DNA from: Sphingomonas hengshuiensis
GTDB lineage: Bacteria > Pseudomonadota > Alphaproteobacteria > Sphingomonadales > Sphingomonadaceae
Direction: 5' to 3'
DNA: 64,000 bases
NCBI RefSeq assembly: GCF_000935025.1
Contig: NZ_CP010836.1
Location: forward strand, 4,821,001-4,885,000
Shown in pieces: positions 7,536 to 16,912 of this stretch (the stretch's first letter is position 1; the number at the start of each line of letters is the position of its first letter). A program made the position numbers and the translations under genes. The notes under the pieces were generated by a model. It was not told the DNA's origin and did no database searches. It worked only from the letters and a program-made list of their open reading frames with translations.

Positions 7536-8561
7536 TCATGCGGCGACGGCCATCGGCTCGCGATAGCGTTCTCCGTGCATCATCATGGCCCATGCAATCC
7601 GGGCGTTCTTGTTCGCCAGTGCGATAGCAGCAACCTTTGGCTTGCGGCGCTCGATCAGGCGGACGAGCCAGGTCCGGCGCGTGCTCTGCATTGCGCGTCG
7701 GATCACGGCCATGGCGCCTGCGAACAGCATCTGCCGCAGATAGCGATTGCCGGCCTTGGTGATGGACCCCAGCCGCTCCTTGCCGCCGGATGAGTTTTGC
7801 CGTGGCACCAAGCCCATCCACGCTGCCATGTTGCGGCCGCACCGGAAGACCGACGGGTCGGGCACGCATGCTATCAGTGCTGACGCCACCAGCGGCCCGA
7901 TGCCGGGTACTTCCATGAGACGACGACCAAGCTCCGTCGAACGGGCCAGGCCGAGGACCTGGCGATCATTCTCGAGGATCTGCTGCTTCACCAGCTTCCA
8001 TTGGGCAACGAGCATCTGCAGACACTGACGCGCTGCTGCAGGGAGACGCGCATCGGCCGCATCGTCGATGACCTCGAGCAGCCGGTCGACGCCACGGCGC
8101 CCAACCGGTGCGACGATCCCGAACTCCGCCATGTGCGCACGAATGGCATTGGTGAGCATCACCAGCTGACGGTTGAGCATCAGGCGCACCTTGTGCAGCA
8201 TCATCGCGCTTTGCTCCTCGGGCGCTTTCGGCGCAACGAAACGCATGGTGGGGCGAGTCACTGCCTCTGCGATCGCCTCGGCATCGGCCATGTCGTTCTT
8301 CTGGCGCTTCACATAGGGCTTCACATATTGGGCAGGCATCAGCCGCACCTCATGGCCAAATTTGGCGATCTCGCGAGCCCAATAATGTGACGTCGCGCAG
8401 GCCTCGATCCCGACCAGACAGGGCGGCAGCTTTTCGAAGAACGGCAGCAACCGCGCCCGCGTCAGCCGCTTCTGCAGAATGGTTGTGCCGGCTTCATCCA
8501 GCCCATGCAGCTGGAAGACCGACTTCGCGATGTCCAATCCGATCACATGTACGTTCGCCAT
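7536..8561 (-). CDS. IS110-family transposase, IS1111 group
   Basis: 341 residues, full length. The DEDD domain begins VIGLDIAKSVFQLHG (Asp10), continues with GIEACATSHYWAREI (Glu53) and KNDMADAEAIAEA (Asp90, Asp93). The C-terminal Transposase_20 domain has MEVPGIGPLVASAL, MGLVPRQNSSGGKERLG with the conserved serine pair near 257, and ITKAGNRYLR. These are hallmark IS1111-group motifs. The enzyme inserts the element site-specifically under RNA guidance. The start ATG at 8559-8561 follows a GGAGGAGAA stretch. No frameshift is visible, so this copy may be active. Confidence 0.95.
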   Translation of the reverse strand: MANVHVIGLDIAKSVFQLHGLDEAGTTILQKRLTRARLLPFFEKLPPCLVGIEACATSHYWAREIAKFGHEVRLMPAQYVKPYVKRQKNDMADAEAIAEAVTRPTMRFVAPKAPEEQSAMMLHKVRLMLNRQLVMLTNAIRAHMAEFGIVAPVGRRGVDRLLEVIDDAADARLPAAARQCLQMLVAQWKLVKQQILENDRQVLGLARSTELGRRLMEVPGIGPLVASALIACVPDPSVFRCGRNMAAWMGLVPRQNSSGGKERLGSITKAGNRYLRQMLFAGAMAVIRRAMQSTRRTWLVRLIERRKPKVAAIALANKNARIAWAMMMHGERYREPMAVAA

Positions 8562-8612
8562 GGCACTTCTCCTCCATTCGACCGGAGCAGATTAGATCGA
8601 CTCCGCGGTGAT

Positions 8613-8626
8613 GGAGAGCCGTCCAC
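8613..8626 (-). repeat. 14-bp subterminal inverted repeat of IS-B (end before the gene)
   Basis: Exact inverted copy of 7281-7294, about 52 bases upstream of the transposase start codon. Confidence 0.85.
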
Positions 8627-8689
8627 GGCATCAATTGCAGTCTCTTTCCGCATCTTGCAACTTTCCCGAAAGCGGATGATGACGGTCGT

Positions 8690-8923
8690 ATGTGGTGGAA
8701 ACTCACATTCCTCGGGATTGTCACGGCGGGGCTGATCTTCTCGTTGATCCCAATCCGCACTCATGCGGTTATGATCGATCCAGCTAGTCCACCGCCCCCG
8801 ACAAGGTGGACCTTGCGGTTCATCGTGTCGAATATGTACCTGACCCCCGGCACGTTGATCGTGATTTGTCTGGTGCTCGCGGCGGCAGGCTACATCACGC
8901 TTAGGATCGTCCGCAGCGCGTAA
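8690..8923 (+). CDS. Small two-helix membrane protein, unknown function
   Basis: 77 residues with two hydrophobic segments: LTFLGIVTAGLIFSLIPI (about residues 5-22) and LIVICLVLAAAGYITLRIV (about 56-74). A polar loop with a PPPP stretch lies between them. It probably sits in the inner membrane with both ends on the same side. I do not recognise a family. It starts 64 bases beyond the outer repeat of IS-B, so its native upstream region may have been displaced. The upstream ribosome binding site is weak, which lowers confidence. Confidence 0.5.
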   Translation: MWWKLTFLGIVTAGLIFSLIPIRTHAVMIDPASPPPPTRWTLRFIVSNMYLTPGTLIVICLVLAAAGYITLRIVRSA

Positions 8924-9075
8924 ACGCCGATTGTAATGCGTCCGCTCACTCCCGTCACTTTTCGGGAAGCAGGCGGACCGCTTCCCACCAACGCTCGCTG
9001 TCCAGCCTCCAAGTTTAAAGCGGCCTTTTACGGGTTCCTGCCCCGGCCTCGCTTTCCCTTCGCTGAAGGGCCTCG

Positions 9076-9270
9076 CTACCCCAGCGTCGACACCGCGCGC
9101 TCCACTAATTGCGTCTGGCGGTGGCAGTGGTGGCAGAAGGCGAAGTCGAACAGCGCGCTGATCACCCAGGCTTGCTGCGCCACGTCCCACTCCACCCACG
9201 CGTCGCGCGTCACTGCGGTCCCGCCGCAATGGGTGCAGCAATGCTCGACGGGGGTAGGGGGCGACTCCAT
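9076..9270 (-). CDS. Small zinc-ribbon-like protein, unknown function
   Basis: 64 residues with two paired cysteine/histidine knuckles: CCTHCGG near residue 11 and FCHHCHRQT near residue 45, enough to bind one zinc. Between them lies a short WVEWD segment. No membrane segment or signal peptide is present. It lies 72 bases downstream of pgeF on the same strand and may be the last gene of that transcript. Function is unknown; a nucleic-acid or protein-binding role would be usual for such a ribbon. Confidence 0.65.
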   Translation of the reverse strand: MESPPTPVEHCCTHCGGTAVTRDAWVEWDVAQQAWVISALFDFAFCHHCHRQTQLVERAVSTLG

Positions 9271-9342
9271 GGCGACGACCGTAGCGGCGTCAGGCTCCGT
9301 ATCGGAGAAGAGCGCCTCCGAAATGGATCAACTTGTCGGCGG

Positions 9343-10113
9343 CTATGCGCCCAGTCCGATGATCGAGACCTGCCGCCCGTAATCGGGTTCGCCGCGATGC
9401 GTGGCCCGGCGGAAGCTGTAGAAGCGGCTCTCGTCGGCATAGGTGTCGAGCCCGAGCATCTCGACCGTGCGCAGCCCCGCCGCTGCCAGCCGATGCGCGA
9501 CATAGGCTTCGAGGTCGAACTGGTGGTGCCCCGCGCGGCCACCATCGGCGAAAAAGCGCTCGTTGGCGGGATCGTGCTCGGCGAAGCGGCGGAAGAAGCC
9601 GTCATCGACTTCATAGCTGGCGCGCGCGATGCACGGGCCGATCGCGGCCGCGATGCGCTCGCGGCGCGCGCCGAGCGCTTCCATCGCGGCGATCGTCGAA
9701 TCGGTGACCCCGCCGATCGCACCCTTCCACCCGGCATGCGCCGCGCCGACCACGCCGGCCTCGCGGTCGGCGAACAGCACCGGCGCGCAATCGGCGGTGA
9801 GGATGCCGAGCAGCAGCCCTGGGCGATCGGTGACGAGCGCGTCGGCGCGGGGGCGCAGCCGCTCCTCGAACGGTTCGAGCACGGTGACTGCGTCGGGCGA
9901 ATGGACCTGGTACAGCGTCACCAGCCGCGCGCCGGGCAGGATCGCGTCGGCGGCGCGGCGGCGGTTCTCGGCTATCGCGGCGGGATCGTCCTGCGATCCG
10001 GTGCCGACGTTGAGCCCGGCGACAAGTCCCGTCGACACGCCCCCGCGCCGCCCGAGAAAGCCATGTGCCACGCCCTCCAGCGCCCGCGCGCGGTTTACCT
10101 CGACGGCGCTCAT
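9343..10113 (-). CDS. pgeF: Laccase-domain protein, peptidoglycan editing factor PgeF (YfiH family)
   Basis: 256 residues, the usual size. The metal and active-site residues of the family are all visible: His71 (YQVHSPDAV), Cys109 (TADCAPVLFAD) and His126 (GAAHAGWKG). Family members have been shown to act as purine nucleoside phosphorylases/deaminases, or to remove misincorporated L-Ser from peptidoglycan precursors. Which applies here is unknown. The start ATG overlaps the stop of the upstream GNAT gene (ATGA), so the two are translationally coupled within the lgt-midA-GNAT-pgeF run. Confidence 0.93.
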   Translation of the reverse strand: MSAVEVNRARALEGVAHGFLGRRGGVSTGLVAGLNVGTGSQDDPAAIAENRRRAADAILPGARLVTLYQVHSPDAVTVLEPFEERLRPRADALVTDRPGLLLGILTADCAPVLFADREAGVVGAAHAGWKGAIGGVTDSTIAAMEALGARRERIAAAIGPCIARASYEVDDGFFRRFAEHDPANERFFADGGRAGHHQFDLEAYVAHRLAAAGLRTVEMLGLDTYADESRFYSFRRATHRGEPDYGRQVSIIGLGA

Positions 10114-10616
10114 AGATCGCACGCCCAGAGCCGGTCGTCGTCGACATGGTCGCCGACGCGAAATTCGTAACGCCCGATCTCGGCAAAGCCGTAGCGGGTG
10201 TAGAAGCGCTGGGCGCGGATATTGTCGACGAACACACTGAGCACCATCCGCGCATAGCCCTGCGTCCGCGCGGTGGCGAGCGCCCAGTCCATCAATTGCG
10301 GCGCGACGCCCGCGCCCTGCCACGGGGCGAGGACATAGAGCTGGTGCAGCTCGATCGTGCCCGCGTCCCAGTCGCCGGGGAAATCTACCGGCCCCAGCTT
10401 GGCGAAACCGATGATCGCGCCGTCGACCTCGGCGATGCGCACGGTGAAGGCGGGGTTGCAGAGCTGGGCGGGGAGCCCGTGCGGCCCGAACGCATTGTCG
10501 AGGAAGGTGGCGAGATCGGCGGGCTTGTACAGCGTCCCGAACGTCTCGGTGAACGACGCGCGCGCCATCGCTGCCAGCGCGGGGCCGTCGGCGGGGGTGG
10601 CGGGGCGCAGGATCAT
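10110..10616 (-). CDS. GNAT family N-acetyltransferase
   Basis: 168 residues with the GNAT fold laid out in order: N-terminal MILRPATPADGPALAAMA, beta strand IGFAKLGPV, then IELHQLYVLAPWQGAGVAPQLM, whose QGAGVA loop matches the acetyl-CoA pyrophosphate loop (Q/RxxGxG/A). The motif B region ARMVLSVFVDNIRAQRFYTRYGF closes it. It transfers an acetyl group from acetyl-CoA to an unknown small molecule or protein amine. It overlaps both neighbours by four bases (ATGA at each end), indicating strict operon coupling between midA and pgeF. Confidence 0.9.
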   Translation of the reverse strand: MILRPATPADGPALAAMARASFTETFGTLYKPADLATFLDNAFGPHGLPAQLCNPAFTVRIAEVDGAIIGFAKLGPVDFPGDWDAGTIELHQLYVLAPWQGAGVAPQLMDWALATARTQGYARMVLSVFVDNIRAQRFYTRYGFAEIGRYEFRVGDHVDDDRLWACDL

Positions 10617-11689
10617 GCGAAGCCCGCCGGCACCGGCCAGCCCGGCGCGGTGAAGGCGATCACCTTGAACAGATCGCCCATCGCTTCGTCGCCGGTCAGC
10701 CGGTCGCGGTCGCCCGCCAGTCCCTCGGCGCGGTCGGGCGCGGCGGCGGCGAGCGCTTGCGTCCGCGCGTCGATGCCCAGTGCGCGCAGGAACGTCCCTT
10801 GCGTCACCGGACCATGCACCACCAGCCCCTCGGCCCGTGCCGCCTCGGCGAGCGTCGCGAAATCGACATGCGCGGTCAGGTCGGCCTCACCCGGTTCCTC
10901 GAACGGATTGGCATAGGCATGGCCGCGCACCGCCTGGAGCGTGTCGCCGAATGCCGGGCCCTGATAGCCATAGTCGATTACCAGCGCCGCGCCGCCCTGT
11001 GCCAACAGCCGCGCCGCGAGATTGCGCAGGATCGCGACGCTGGCGGGGGAGGTCTCCAGCACCGACCCGAACGGCGCGTCGCGCAGGGGCGGGGGGATGA
11101 TCGCATCGAAGCTGCGGTCGCCCGCGATCGGCAGGAACAATGTGTCCTGGCACGCGACCAGCCGCTCGCGCCAGCCGTCATTGGTCGCGACGAGCTGGCG
11201 GATCGGGAGGGCGTCGAAAAACTCGTTGGCGACGACGATCAGCGGCGCGTCCTCGGGCAGCCCGACCAGGTCGAGATGCCATTCGGCGTGCGGCACGCGC
11301 TCGGCCTGTGCGGTGCGGAGCACGGGGCTGGTCTCGACGAAATCGACCGGGGGGACGAGCCCCACCTTTGCCATTGCGCGCAATGCGTCGGCGGCGAGCG
11401 TGCCGCGACCGGGGCCGAATTCGACATAGCGCGCGTGCGGGCGCCCGGCGCGGTCCCAGAGGTCGGCGATCCACAGCCCGATCAGCTCGCCGAACATCTG
11501 GCTCACCTCGGGCGCAGTGGTGAAATCGCCGCGCGCGCCCAGCGGATCGCGGGTGCCGTAATAGTGCGCGTTGGCGGCGGCCATGAACTGCGACAGCGGG
11601 ATCGGCCCCGCCAGCGTGATCGCGCGGGCGAGCCGTTCGGGGAGAGCGACGCCGGTTGCGGCGTGCGGCGGGGAAGGCGTGTCGGTCAT
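10613..11689 (-). CDS. SAM-dependent methyltransferase, NDUFAF7/MidA family
   Basis: 358 residues. It shows the family's opening PLSQFMAAANAHYYGTRDPLGARGDFTTAPEVS, the SAM-binding VEFGPGRGTLAADALRA, ETSPVLRTAQ, and the catalytic-loop-like VANEFFDALPIRQ. Mitochondrial NDUFAF7 dimethylates an arginine of complex I subunit NDUFS2. Bacterial members are assumed to modify an arginine of a respiratory or other protein. The gene lies 52 bases downstream of lgt, separated by a GC hairpin, and overlaps the GNAT gene by four bases. Assignment to the family is firm; the bacterial substrate is not known. Confidence 0.92.
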   Translation of the reverse strand: MTDTPSPPHAATGVALPERLARAITLAGPIPLSQFMAAANAHYYGTRDPLGARGDFTTAPEVSQMFGELIGLWIADLWDRAGRPHARYVEFGPGRGTLAADALRAMAKVGLVPPVDFVETSPVLRTAQAERVPHAEWHLDLVGLPEDAPLIVVANEFFDALPIRQLVATNDGWRERLVACQDTLFLPIAGDRSFDAIIPPPLRDAPFGSVLETSPASVAILRNLAARLLAQGGAALVIDYGYQGPAFGDTLQAVRGHAYANPFEEPGEADLTAHVDFATLAEAARAEGLVVHGPVTQGTFLRALGIDARTQALAAAAPDRAEGLAGDRDRLTGDEAMGDLFKVIAFTAPGWPVPAGFA

Positions 11690-11714
11690 CGGTGCGGCCC
11701 TTGCCCTCCCCCGA

Positions 11715-11736
11715 CCCCTCCCGCAAGCGGGAGGGG
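11715..11736. repeat. Intergenic GC hairpin between lgt and midA
   Basis: Ten-base perfect arms (CCCCTCCCGC and complement) with a two-base loop and no T tract. It may attenuate transcription or belong to the REP-like repeats scattered through this genome. Confidence 0.7.
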
Positions 11737-11741
11737 AGACG

Positions 11742-12620
11742 TTACGCCACGCTCTCGCCGACGATCGGCTCGACGCGGTGGCGGCGGCCCTTGGCGGTGG
11801 CGATGAGGTAGGCTCCGGCGACGATCATCGGGATGCACAGCCATTGCCCCATGTGCAGCCCGGTCATGTCCACCAGCCAGACGAGCTGCGCATCGGGTTC
11901 GCGGAAGAATTCGACGAAGAAGCGGCACAGGCCATAGCCGAGCAGCAAAATGCCCGCGAGCTTGCCCGGCTGGTAGCGCGCATCGGTCCGCCAGAAGAAG
12001 AACGCCATCACCGCGAACAACAGGACACCCTCCAGCCCCGCTTCATAGAGCTGGCTGGGATGGCGCGCGGGCTCGGGGCCGAAGGCCACGGTGTTGCGGA
12101 ACACGATGCCCCAGGCGACGTCGGTCGGCCGGCCCCACAATTCACCGTTCACGAAATTGGCCACTCGCCCGAAAAACAGCCCGAACGGCACGACGCACAT
12201 CACATAATCGAAGATGCGCAGCCAATCGAGCTTGTGCGCCCGCGCCAGTAGGAAGATCGAGAGCGCAAGACCGATGCCGCCGCCATGGAACGACATGCCG
12301 CCGTCCCACAGCCGGATGATCTGGAGCGGCGTCTCGATGATCATCTTGGGCGCGTAGAAGAGCACATAGCCCAGCCGCCCGCCCAGGATGATGCCCAGCG
12401 TCGCATAGAAGACCAGGTCGTCGGCATGGCGCCGCGCCATCGGTGCGCCCGGCTGCGCAAGCAGCTTGAGCATATACCACCAGCCGATCAGGATGCCGGC
12501 GATATAGGCGAGCGAATACCATTTGATCTGGAAGAAGCCGAGATCGAGCGCGACCGGGTCGAGCCCCAGATCCTTGAACTGGATATGGTCGCCGGCGACG
12601 GCTAGGATTGTGGTAAGCAC
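11742..12620 (-). CDS. lgt: Prolipoprotein diacylglyceryl transferase
   Basis: 292 residues from a GTG at 12618-12620; the longer open frame upstream lacks membrane-protein character. It is an inner-membrane enzyme that attaches diacylglycerol to the lipobox cysteine of prolipoproteins. Multiple hydrophobic helices are visible. The Lgt signature [16 protein letters not shown] (near residue 145) and the earlier HGGGIGL and [12 protein letters not shown] segments are present, with RHPSQLYEA near 175. The window has lipobox proteins it could process (the OmpA-type protein at 19.5 kb and the DUF4136 protein at 49 kb). It probably leads the lgt-midA-GNAT-pgeF transcript. Confidence 0.97.
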   Translation of the reverse strand: MLTTILAVAGDHIQFKDLGLDPVALDLGFFQIKWYSLAYIAGILIGWWYMLKLLAQPGAPMARRHADDLVFYATLGIILGGRLGYVLFYAPKMIIETPLQIIRLWDGGMSFHGGGIGLALSIFLLARAHKLDWLRIFDYVMCVVPFGLFFGRVANFVNGELWGRPTDVAWGIVFRNTVAFGPEPARHPSQLYEAGLEGVLLFAVMAFFFWRTDARYQPGKLAGILLLGYGLCRFFVEFFREPDAQLVWLVDMTGLHMGQWLCIPMIVAGAYLIATAKGRRHRVEPIVGESVA

Positions 12621-12738
12621 GGTCGATCGATCCCCGGCGGTTGGTCGCGGTCGCGTGATAGAGCAGGCGCGTGACAAACCCAAGCGCGCTGTCGCGCCGC
12701 CGCTGGCGCGGCGCGGTGGAGCGCGATAGAGCGTGCCG

Positions 12739-14982
12739 ATGGCGTTGGATCTCGGCAGGCTCAGGAAACCCGATCGGCGCACGCTGCTGATCGGTGGCGG
12801 CGTCGGCGCCGGGCTGCTGGTCGCCTGGGGGTTGTGGCCGCGCACCTATCTCCCCAACCTCACCGCGGCGCCGGGCGAGAGCCTGTTCGGCGCGTGGCTC
12901 AAGATCGGCACCGACGGTCATGTGTCGGTCGCGGTGCCGCAATGCGAGGAGGGGCAGGGGGTGTATACCGCCTTTGCCCAGATTATCGCCGACGAACTGG
13001 GCGCCGACTGGCAGCAGGTGGGCGTCGAGCCTGCGCCGCTCAATCCGCTCTACGCCAATGTCCTGGGGGCCGACGCGCTGTTCGGGACGGCCTTTGCCGG
13101 GGTCCCCGACGCGCTGCGCCGTGGCCATGCGGTGCGCGTCGGGCTGATGCTCACCGGCGCCTCCACCTCGATCCGCGCGTTCGAGGGCGATCTGCGCCGC
13201 GCCGGGGCGACCGCGCGCGCGCTGTTGTGCAAGGCTGCGGCGCGGCGATGGGGCGTCGACTGGCAGGCGTGCAGCACCGCAAAGGGACTGGTGGTCGAGG
13301 GCAACCGCAAGCTGGGGTTCGGCGAACTCGCCGCCGACGCCGCGGACGAGACCGCGCCGCGCGACGTGGCGCTGCGCACCGGCGAGGCCGACCGGCTCAC
13401 CGGCCAGCCACTGCCCCGGATCGACGTGCCGGCGAAGACCGATGGCAGCGTCAACTATGCCGCCGATATCCGGCTGCCCGACATGGTGTTCGCATCGATC
13501 CGCCAGGGGCCGACCGGCGATACCGAGCTGGTCAAGCTGGATCGCGCCGCCGCGGACAAGGTGCCGGGGATGCTCGCGGTGGTGACGCGGCGCGCCTGGG
13601 TGGCGGCGGTCGGGAACAACTGGTGGGCGGCGGATCGCGCGCTGGATGCTATGCGCCCGCGCTTCCGCACCCCCGATCCGGTGGTGAACAGCGACACGAT
13701 CGCGGAGGCCTTGCAGGCGGCGCTGAACGGCGACGGGGTGCGCGTTTCGGAAGCGGGCGATCTCGCCGCGGATTTCCGGGGCGCGCGGGTGGTTTCCGCC
13801 GAATATGGCACCGATCTGGGGCTGCACGCGACGATCGAGCCGATGACCTGTACCGCTGCGTTTGCCGACGGGCGGCTGACGCTGTGGCTGCCGACCCAGG
13901 CGCCGGGGCTGGCGCGTGCGGCGGCGGCGCGCGCGGTTGGCATTGGCGAGGGGCGCGTGACGATCCACCCGACGATGGCGGGCGGATCGTTCGGCGCGAA
14001 GCTCGAGCATGACGTCGCGGTGCAGGCGGCGCTGCTGGCGCAGGCAGTCGGGCGCCCGGTCCAGCTCACCTGGCCGCGCGGCGAGGATTTCCGCCGCGAT
14101 CGCTTTCGCCCGCCCGCCGTCGCCCGGATGACGGCGCGGTTGAACGAGCAGGGCCATGTCACCGGATGGCTGGCCAAGATCGCCGCACCCGATACCGGGC
14201 GCGAGATGGGCGCGCGGTTGCTGGCGGGCGATGCGCTGTCGGCGGCGGCGCGCGCGCTGGGCGGAGCGGGCGATCCGTCGGCGGTCGCGGGTGCGACCCC
14301 GGTCTATGGCATCCCCAATTATGCCGTCGATCATCACCCTGCGGCGATCGGGGTGCCGACCGGATACTGGCGATCGGGCGCGCATGCCGCGACGTGCTTC
14401 TTCACCGAAAGCTTCCTCGACGAACTCGCGCATGTCGCGGGGCAGGACGCGCTGACCTTTCGGATGGCGATGCTCGGCAACGAGCCGCGGCTCGCCCGCT
14501 GCCTGCAAACCGTGGCGCAGCTCGGCGGGTGGCAGGGCGGCCAGCCCGGCAGCGGGCAGGGGATCGCCTGCCACGCGTTTCGCGGATCCTATATCGCGGT
14601 GATGGCCGAGGCGCAGCTTACCAGCGACCGGCGGGTGAAGGTCGACCGGCTGGTCGCCGCGGTCGATTGCGGGCGCGTCATCAACCCCGATCTCGTCACC
14701 CAGCAGATCGAAGGCGGGCTGATCTTCGGGCTGGCCGGGGCGATCGGCTGTTCGACGGGCTTTTCGGAGAATGTCGCCGACATTCGCGAGATTTCGGAGC
14801 TGATGCTGCCCACGCTCGCCGATGCGCCCGACGTGTCGGTGGAGATCATCCGCAGCACCGCCGATCCCGGCGGCGCCAGCGAACTTGCGGTGCCGCCAGT
14901 GGCCGCCGCCATCGCCAATGCGCTCCAGTCCGCGACAGGCACGCGCTTTCGCCGGATTCCTCTGCTATCGGACCTCGAATGA
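12739..14982 (+). CDS. Molybdenum hydroxylase large subunit (isoquinoline 1-oxidoreductase beta / aldehyde oxidase type)
   Basis: 747 residues. The N-terminus, [24 protein letters not shown], combines a twin arginine with a hydrophobic stretch, suggesting Tat export or a membrane anchor. The body has the xanthine-oxidase-family molybdopterin domains: [42 protein letters not shown], then [27 protein letters not shown] and the late [20 protein letters not shown] with the catalytic glutamate region. Such periplasmic enzymes hydroxylate N-heterocycles or aldehydes. The partner 2Fe-2S subunit is not adjacent. The stop overlaps the hemH start (ATGA). The substrate is unknown. A GTG two codons upstream is an alternative start. 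Confidence 0.88.
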   Translation: MALDLGRLRKPDRRTLLIGGGVGAGLLVAWGLWPRTYLPNLTAAPGESLFGAWLKIGTDGHVSVAVPQCEEGQGVYTAFAQIIADELGADWQQVGVEPAPLNPLYANVLGADALFGTAFAGVPDALRRGHAVRVGLMLTGASTSIRAFEGDLRRAGATARALLCKAAARRWGVDWQACSTAKGLVVEGNRKLGFGELAADAADETAPRDVALRTGEADRLTGQPLPRIDVPAKTDGSVNYAADIRLPDMVFASIRQGPTGDTELVKLDRAAADKVPGMLAVVTRRAWVAAVGNNWWAADRALDAMRPRFRTPDPVVNSDTIAEALQAALNGDGVRVSEAGDLAADFRGARVVSAEYGTDLGLHATIEPMTCTAAFADGRLTLWLPTQAPGLARAAAARAVGIGEGRVTIHPTMAGGSFGAKLEHDVAVQAALLAQAVGRPVQLTWPRGEDFRRDRFRPPAVARMTARLNEQGHVTGWLAKIAAPDTGREMGARLLAGDALSAAARALGGAGDPSAVAGATPVYGIPNYAVDHHPAAIGVPTGYWRSGAHAATCFFTESFLDELAHVAGQDALTFRMAMLGNEPRLARCLQTVAQLGGWQGGQPGSGQGIACHAFRGSYIAVMAEAQLTSDRRVKVDRLVAAVDCGRVINPDLVTQQIEGGLIFGLAGAIGCSTGFSENVADIREISELMLPTLADAPDVSVEIIRSTADPGGASELAVPPVAAAIANALQSATGTRFRRIPLLSDLE

Positions 14983-15986
14983 CTCTCCCCCCCGATCATC
15001 CCCCGGTGCCCCGCCCCCGGATCGGCGTGCTGCTCACCAATCTCGGCACCCCCGACGCGCCCGATACTGCGTCGGTGAAGCGCTATCTGGGCGAATTCCT
15101 GTCGGATCGCCGCGTCGTCGAAATCCCGCCTTTGCTGTGGCAACCGATCCTGCGCGGGATCATCCTGCGCACCCGCCCGGCCAAGTCGGCGCACGCCTAT
15201 CAACAGGTGTGGAGCGAGGACGGATCGCCGCTGGCCGCGATCACCAAGGCACAGTCGCGCGCGCTGGAGGGGGCGTTCGGGCCGGGCGTGCTGGTCGATT
15301 GGGCGATGCGCTATGGCAATCCGTCGATCGCCGATCGGCTGGCGGCGATGAAGGCTGCGGGGTGCGAGCGCATCCTGGTCGCGCCGCTCTACCCGCAATA
15401 TTGCGCAGCGACGACGGCGACGGCCAACGACGCCGCCTTTGCCGCGCTCGCGAAGATGCGCTGGCAGCCCGCCTTGCGCACGCTGCCGCCCTATCACGAC
15501 GACGCTCTGTACATCGCTGCGCTGAAGGACTCGGTCGAGGCCGGGATCGCGGCACTCGATTTCGAACCCGACGCCGTGATCACCAGCTTCCACGGCATGC
15601 CCGAGCGGACGCTGGTGCTGGGCGACCCCTATCATTGCCATTGCCAGAAGACCGGGCGGCTGCTGGGCGAGGCGCTGGGGCGCAAACTGGTCGTGACCTT
15701 CCAGTCGCGCTTCGGACGCGCCAAATGGCTCGAGCCGGCGACCGACACGACGCTGGAGGCATTGCCGGGGCAGGGGGTCAAGCGCGTCGCGATCCTGGCC
15801 CCCGGCTTCTCCGCCGATTGCCTCGAGACGCTCGAAGAACTCGCGATCCGCGGGCGCGAAAGCTTTATCGCGGCGGGCGGAACCGATTTCGCCTATCTGC
15901 CTTGTCTCAACGCAAGTGCGCCCGGCATCGAAATGTTACGGTCGATTCTGGCGCGGGAACTTGCGGGATGGGTCGACGCTGCCTAG
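14979..15986 (+). CDS. hemH: Ferrochelatase
   Basis: 335 residues from the ATG at 14979, four-base overlap with the preceding gene. It inserts ferrous iron into protoporphyrin IX, the last step of heme synthesis. Visible family blocks are VLLTNLGTPDAPD at the N-terminus, VDWAMRYGNPSI, VAPLYPQYCAATT, the active-site segment ITSFHGMPERTL with its histidine, FQSRFGRAKWLEP, and PGFSADCLETLEEL with the conserved glutamate. Length is normal. phaB follows after 30 bases on the same strand, so heme and PHB genes may share a transcript here. Confidence 0.97.
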   Translation: MTLPPDHPPVPRPRIGVLLTNLGTPDAPDTASVKRYLGEFLSDRRVVEIPPLLWQPILRGIILRTRPAKSAHAYQQVWSEDGSPLAAITKAQSRALEGAFGPGVLVDWAMRYGNPSIADRLAAMKAAGCERILVAPLYPQYCAATTATANDAAFAALAKMRWQPALRTLPPYHDDALYIAALKDSVEAGIAALDFEPDAVITSFHGMPERTLVLGDPYHCHCQKTGRLLGEALGRKLVVTFQSRFGRAKWLEPATDTTLEALPGQGVKRVAILAPGFSADCLETLEELAIRGRESFIAAGGTDFAYLPCLNASAPGIEMLRSILARELAGWVDAA

Positions 15987-16016
15987 CGTGAAACCGAACA
16001 AGAGGAGAGGAAGTAC

Positions 16017-16739
16017 ATGGCACGCGTAGCGATCGTGACCGGCGGCACGCGCGGGATCGGCAAGGCCATCAGCCTCGCACTGCAGGATGCAGGGATGACC
16101 GTCGCCGCCAATTATGCCGGCAACGACGAAAAGGCCGCGGCCTTTACCGAACGGACCGGGATCAAGGCGTATAAATGGGACGTCGGCGATTTCGAGGCCT
16201 GCGCGGCGGGCGTCGCACAGGTCGAGGCCGAACTGGGCCCGGTCGATGTCGTGGTGAATAATGCCGGGGTGACGCGCGACGGCACCATCCTGAAGATGAG
16301 CCGCGACATGTGGGAGGATGTGATCCGCATCAACCTGGGCGGATGCTTCAACATGGCGCATGCGGTGTTCCCGGGGATGCGCAACCGCAAATGGGGCCGG
16401 ATCGTCAATATCGGATCGATCAACGGCCAGGCCGGGCAATATGGCCAGGTCAATTATGCCGCCGCGAAATCGGGTATCCACGGCTTCACCAAGGCGCTGG
16501 CACAGGAAGGCGCGCGCGTCGGCGTGACCGTCAACGCGATCGCGCCGGGCTATATCGATACCGACATGGTCGCCGCGGTGCCGCCCGAAGTGCTGGAAAA
16601 GATCGTCGCCAAAATCCCTGTCGGCCGGCTGGGCCAGGCGAGCGAAATCGCGCGCGGCGTGGCGTTCCTGTGCTCGGACGAGGCGGGGTTCGTCACCGGA
16701 TCGACGCTGTCGATCAATGGCGGGCAGCACATGTACTGA
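16017..16739 (+). CDS. phaB: Acetoacetyl-CoA reductase
   Basis: 240 residues, short-chain dehydrogenase. The NADP(H)-binding TGGTRGIG is at residues 8-15, NNAG at 81-84, and the catalytic Ser134, Tyr147 and Lys151 in NIGSINGQ and NYAAAKSG. The VTRDGTILKMSRDMW and GQAGQYGQVNYAAAKSG blocks are specific to PhaB rather than FabG. It reduces acetoacetyl-CoA to (R)-3-hydroxybutyryl-CoA, the substrate of the PhaC at 2.7 kb. A strong AGAGGAGAGG ribosome binding site precedes the ATG. The beta-ketothiolase gene (phaA), often adjacent, is absent from the window. Confidence 0.95.
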   Translation: MARVAIVTGGTRGIGKAISLALQDAGMTVAANYAGNDEKAAAFTERTGIKAYKWDVGDFEACAAGVAQVEAELGPVDVVVNNAGVTRDGTILKMSRDMWEDVIRINLGGCFNMAHAVFPGMRNRKWGRIVNIGSINGQAGQYGQVNYAAAKSGIHGFTKALAQEGARVGVTVNAIAPGYIDTDMVAAVPPEVLEKIVAKIPVGRLGQASEIARGVAFLCSDEAGFVTGSTLSINGGQHMY

Positions 16740-16747
16740 AAATAACG

Positions 16748-16775
16748 GGGGCCGATCCTGCAGGACCGGCCCCCG
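16748..16775 (+). terminator. Hairpin after phaB, probable terminator
   Basis: GGGGGCCG pairs with its near-complement around an inner ATCCTGCAGGA, nine bases after the phaB stop codon. No T tract follows, so it is terminator-like only. Confidence 0.55.
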
Positions 16776-16912
16776 ACCCTCGATACGCTACGCGAGGGGT
16801 ACTGGTACGCGATGACCCTCGTCTAGGACGCCGCGCGTGATCGCTTGCTGAACGGCGTCGTTATCCGAGGTTCAGCTTCGCGGTACGGCTGGCGGCGAGC
16901 GTGCGAGTCGCT

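Larger units (their letters stand above)
7281..8626 (-). mobile_element. IS110-family element of the IS1111 group (IS-B)
   Basis: A single recombinase gene on the minus strand is enclosed by perfect 14-base inverted repeats at 7281-7294 and 8613-8626. Short subterminal inverted repeats and a long non-coding end behind the gene (about 240 bases, 7295-7535) define the IS1111 group, in which the guide RNA is made from that end. The true tips are expected a few bases outside the repeats. It lies 26 bases from the right repeat of IS-A, and the two transposases are clearly different in sequence. Confidence 0.8.

Noticed and set aside
8936..9382. 148-codon plus-strand frame between the small membrane gene and pgeF
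   Set aside because: It overlaps the zinc-ribbon gene on the other strand, and its translation lacks protein-like character.
12142..14574. 810-codon minus-strand frame opposite the molybdenum hydroxylase
   Set aside because: Antisense to a well-supported gene and overlapping lgt in another frame; low-complexity Arg/Gly/Pro translation.
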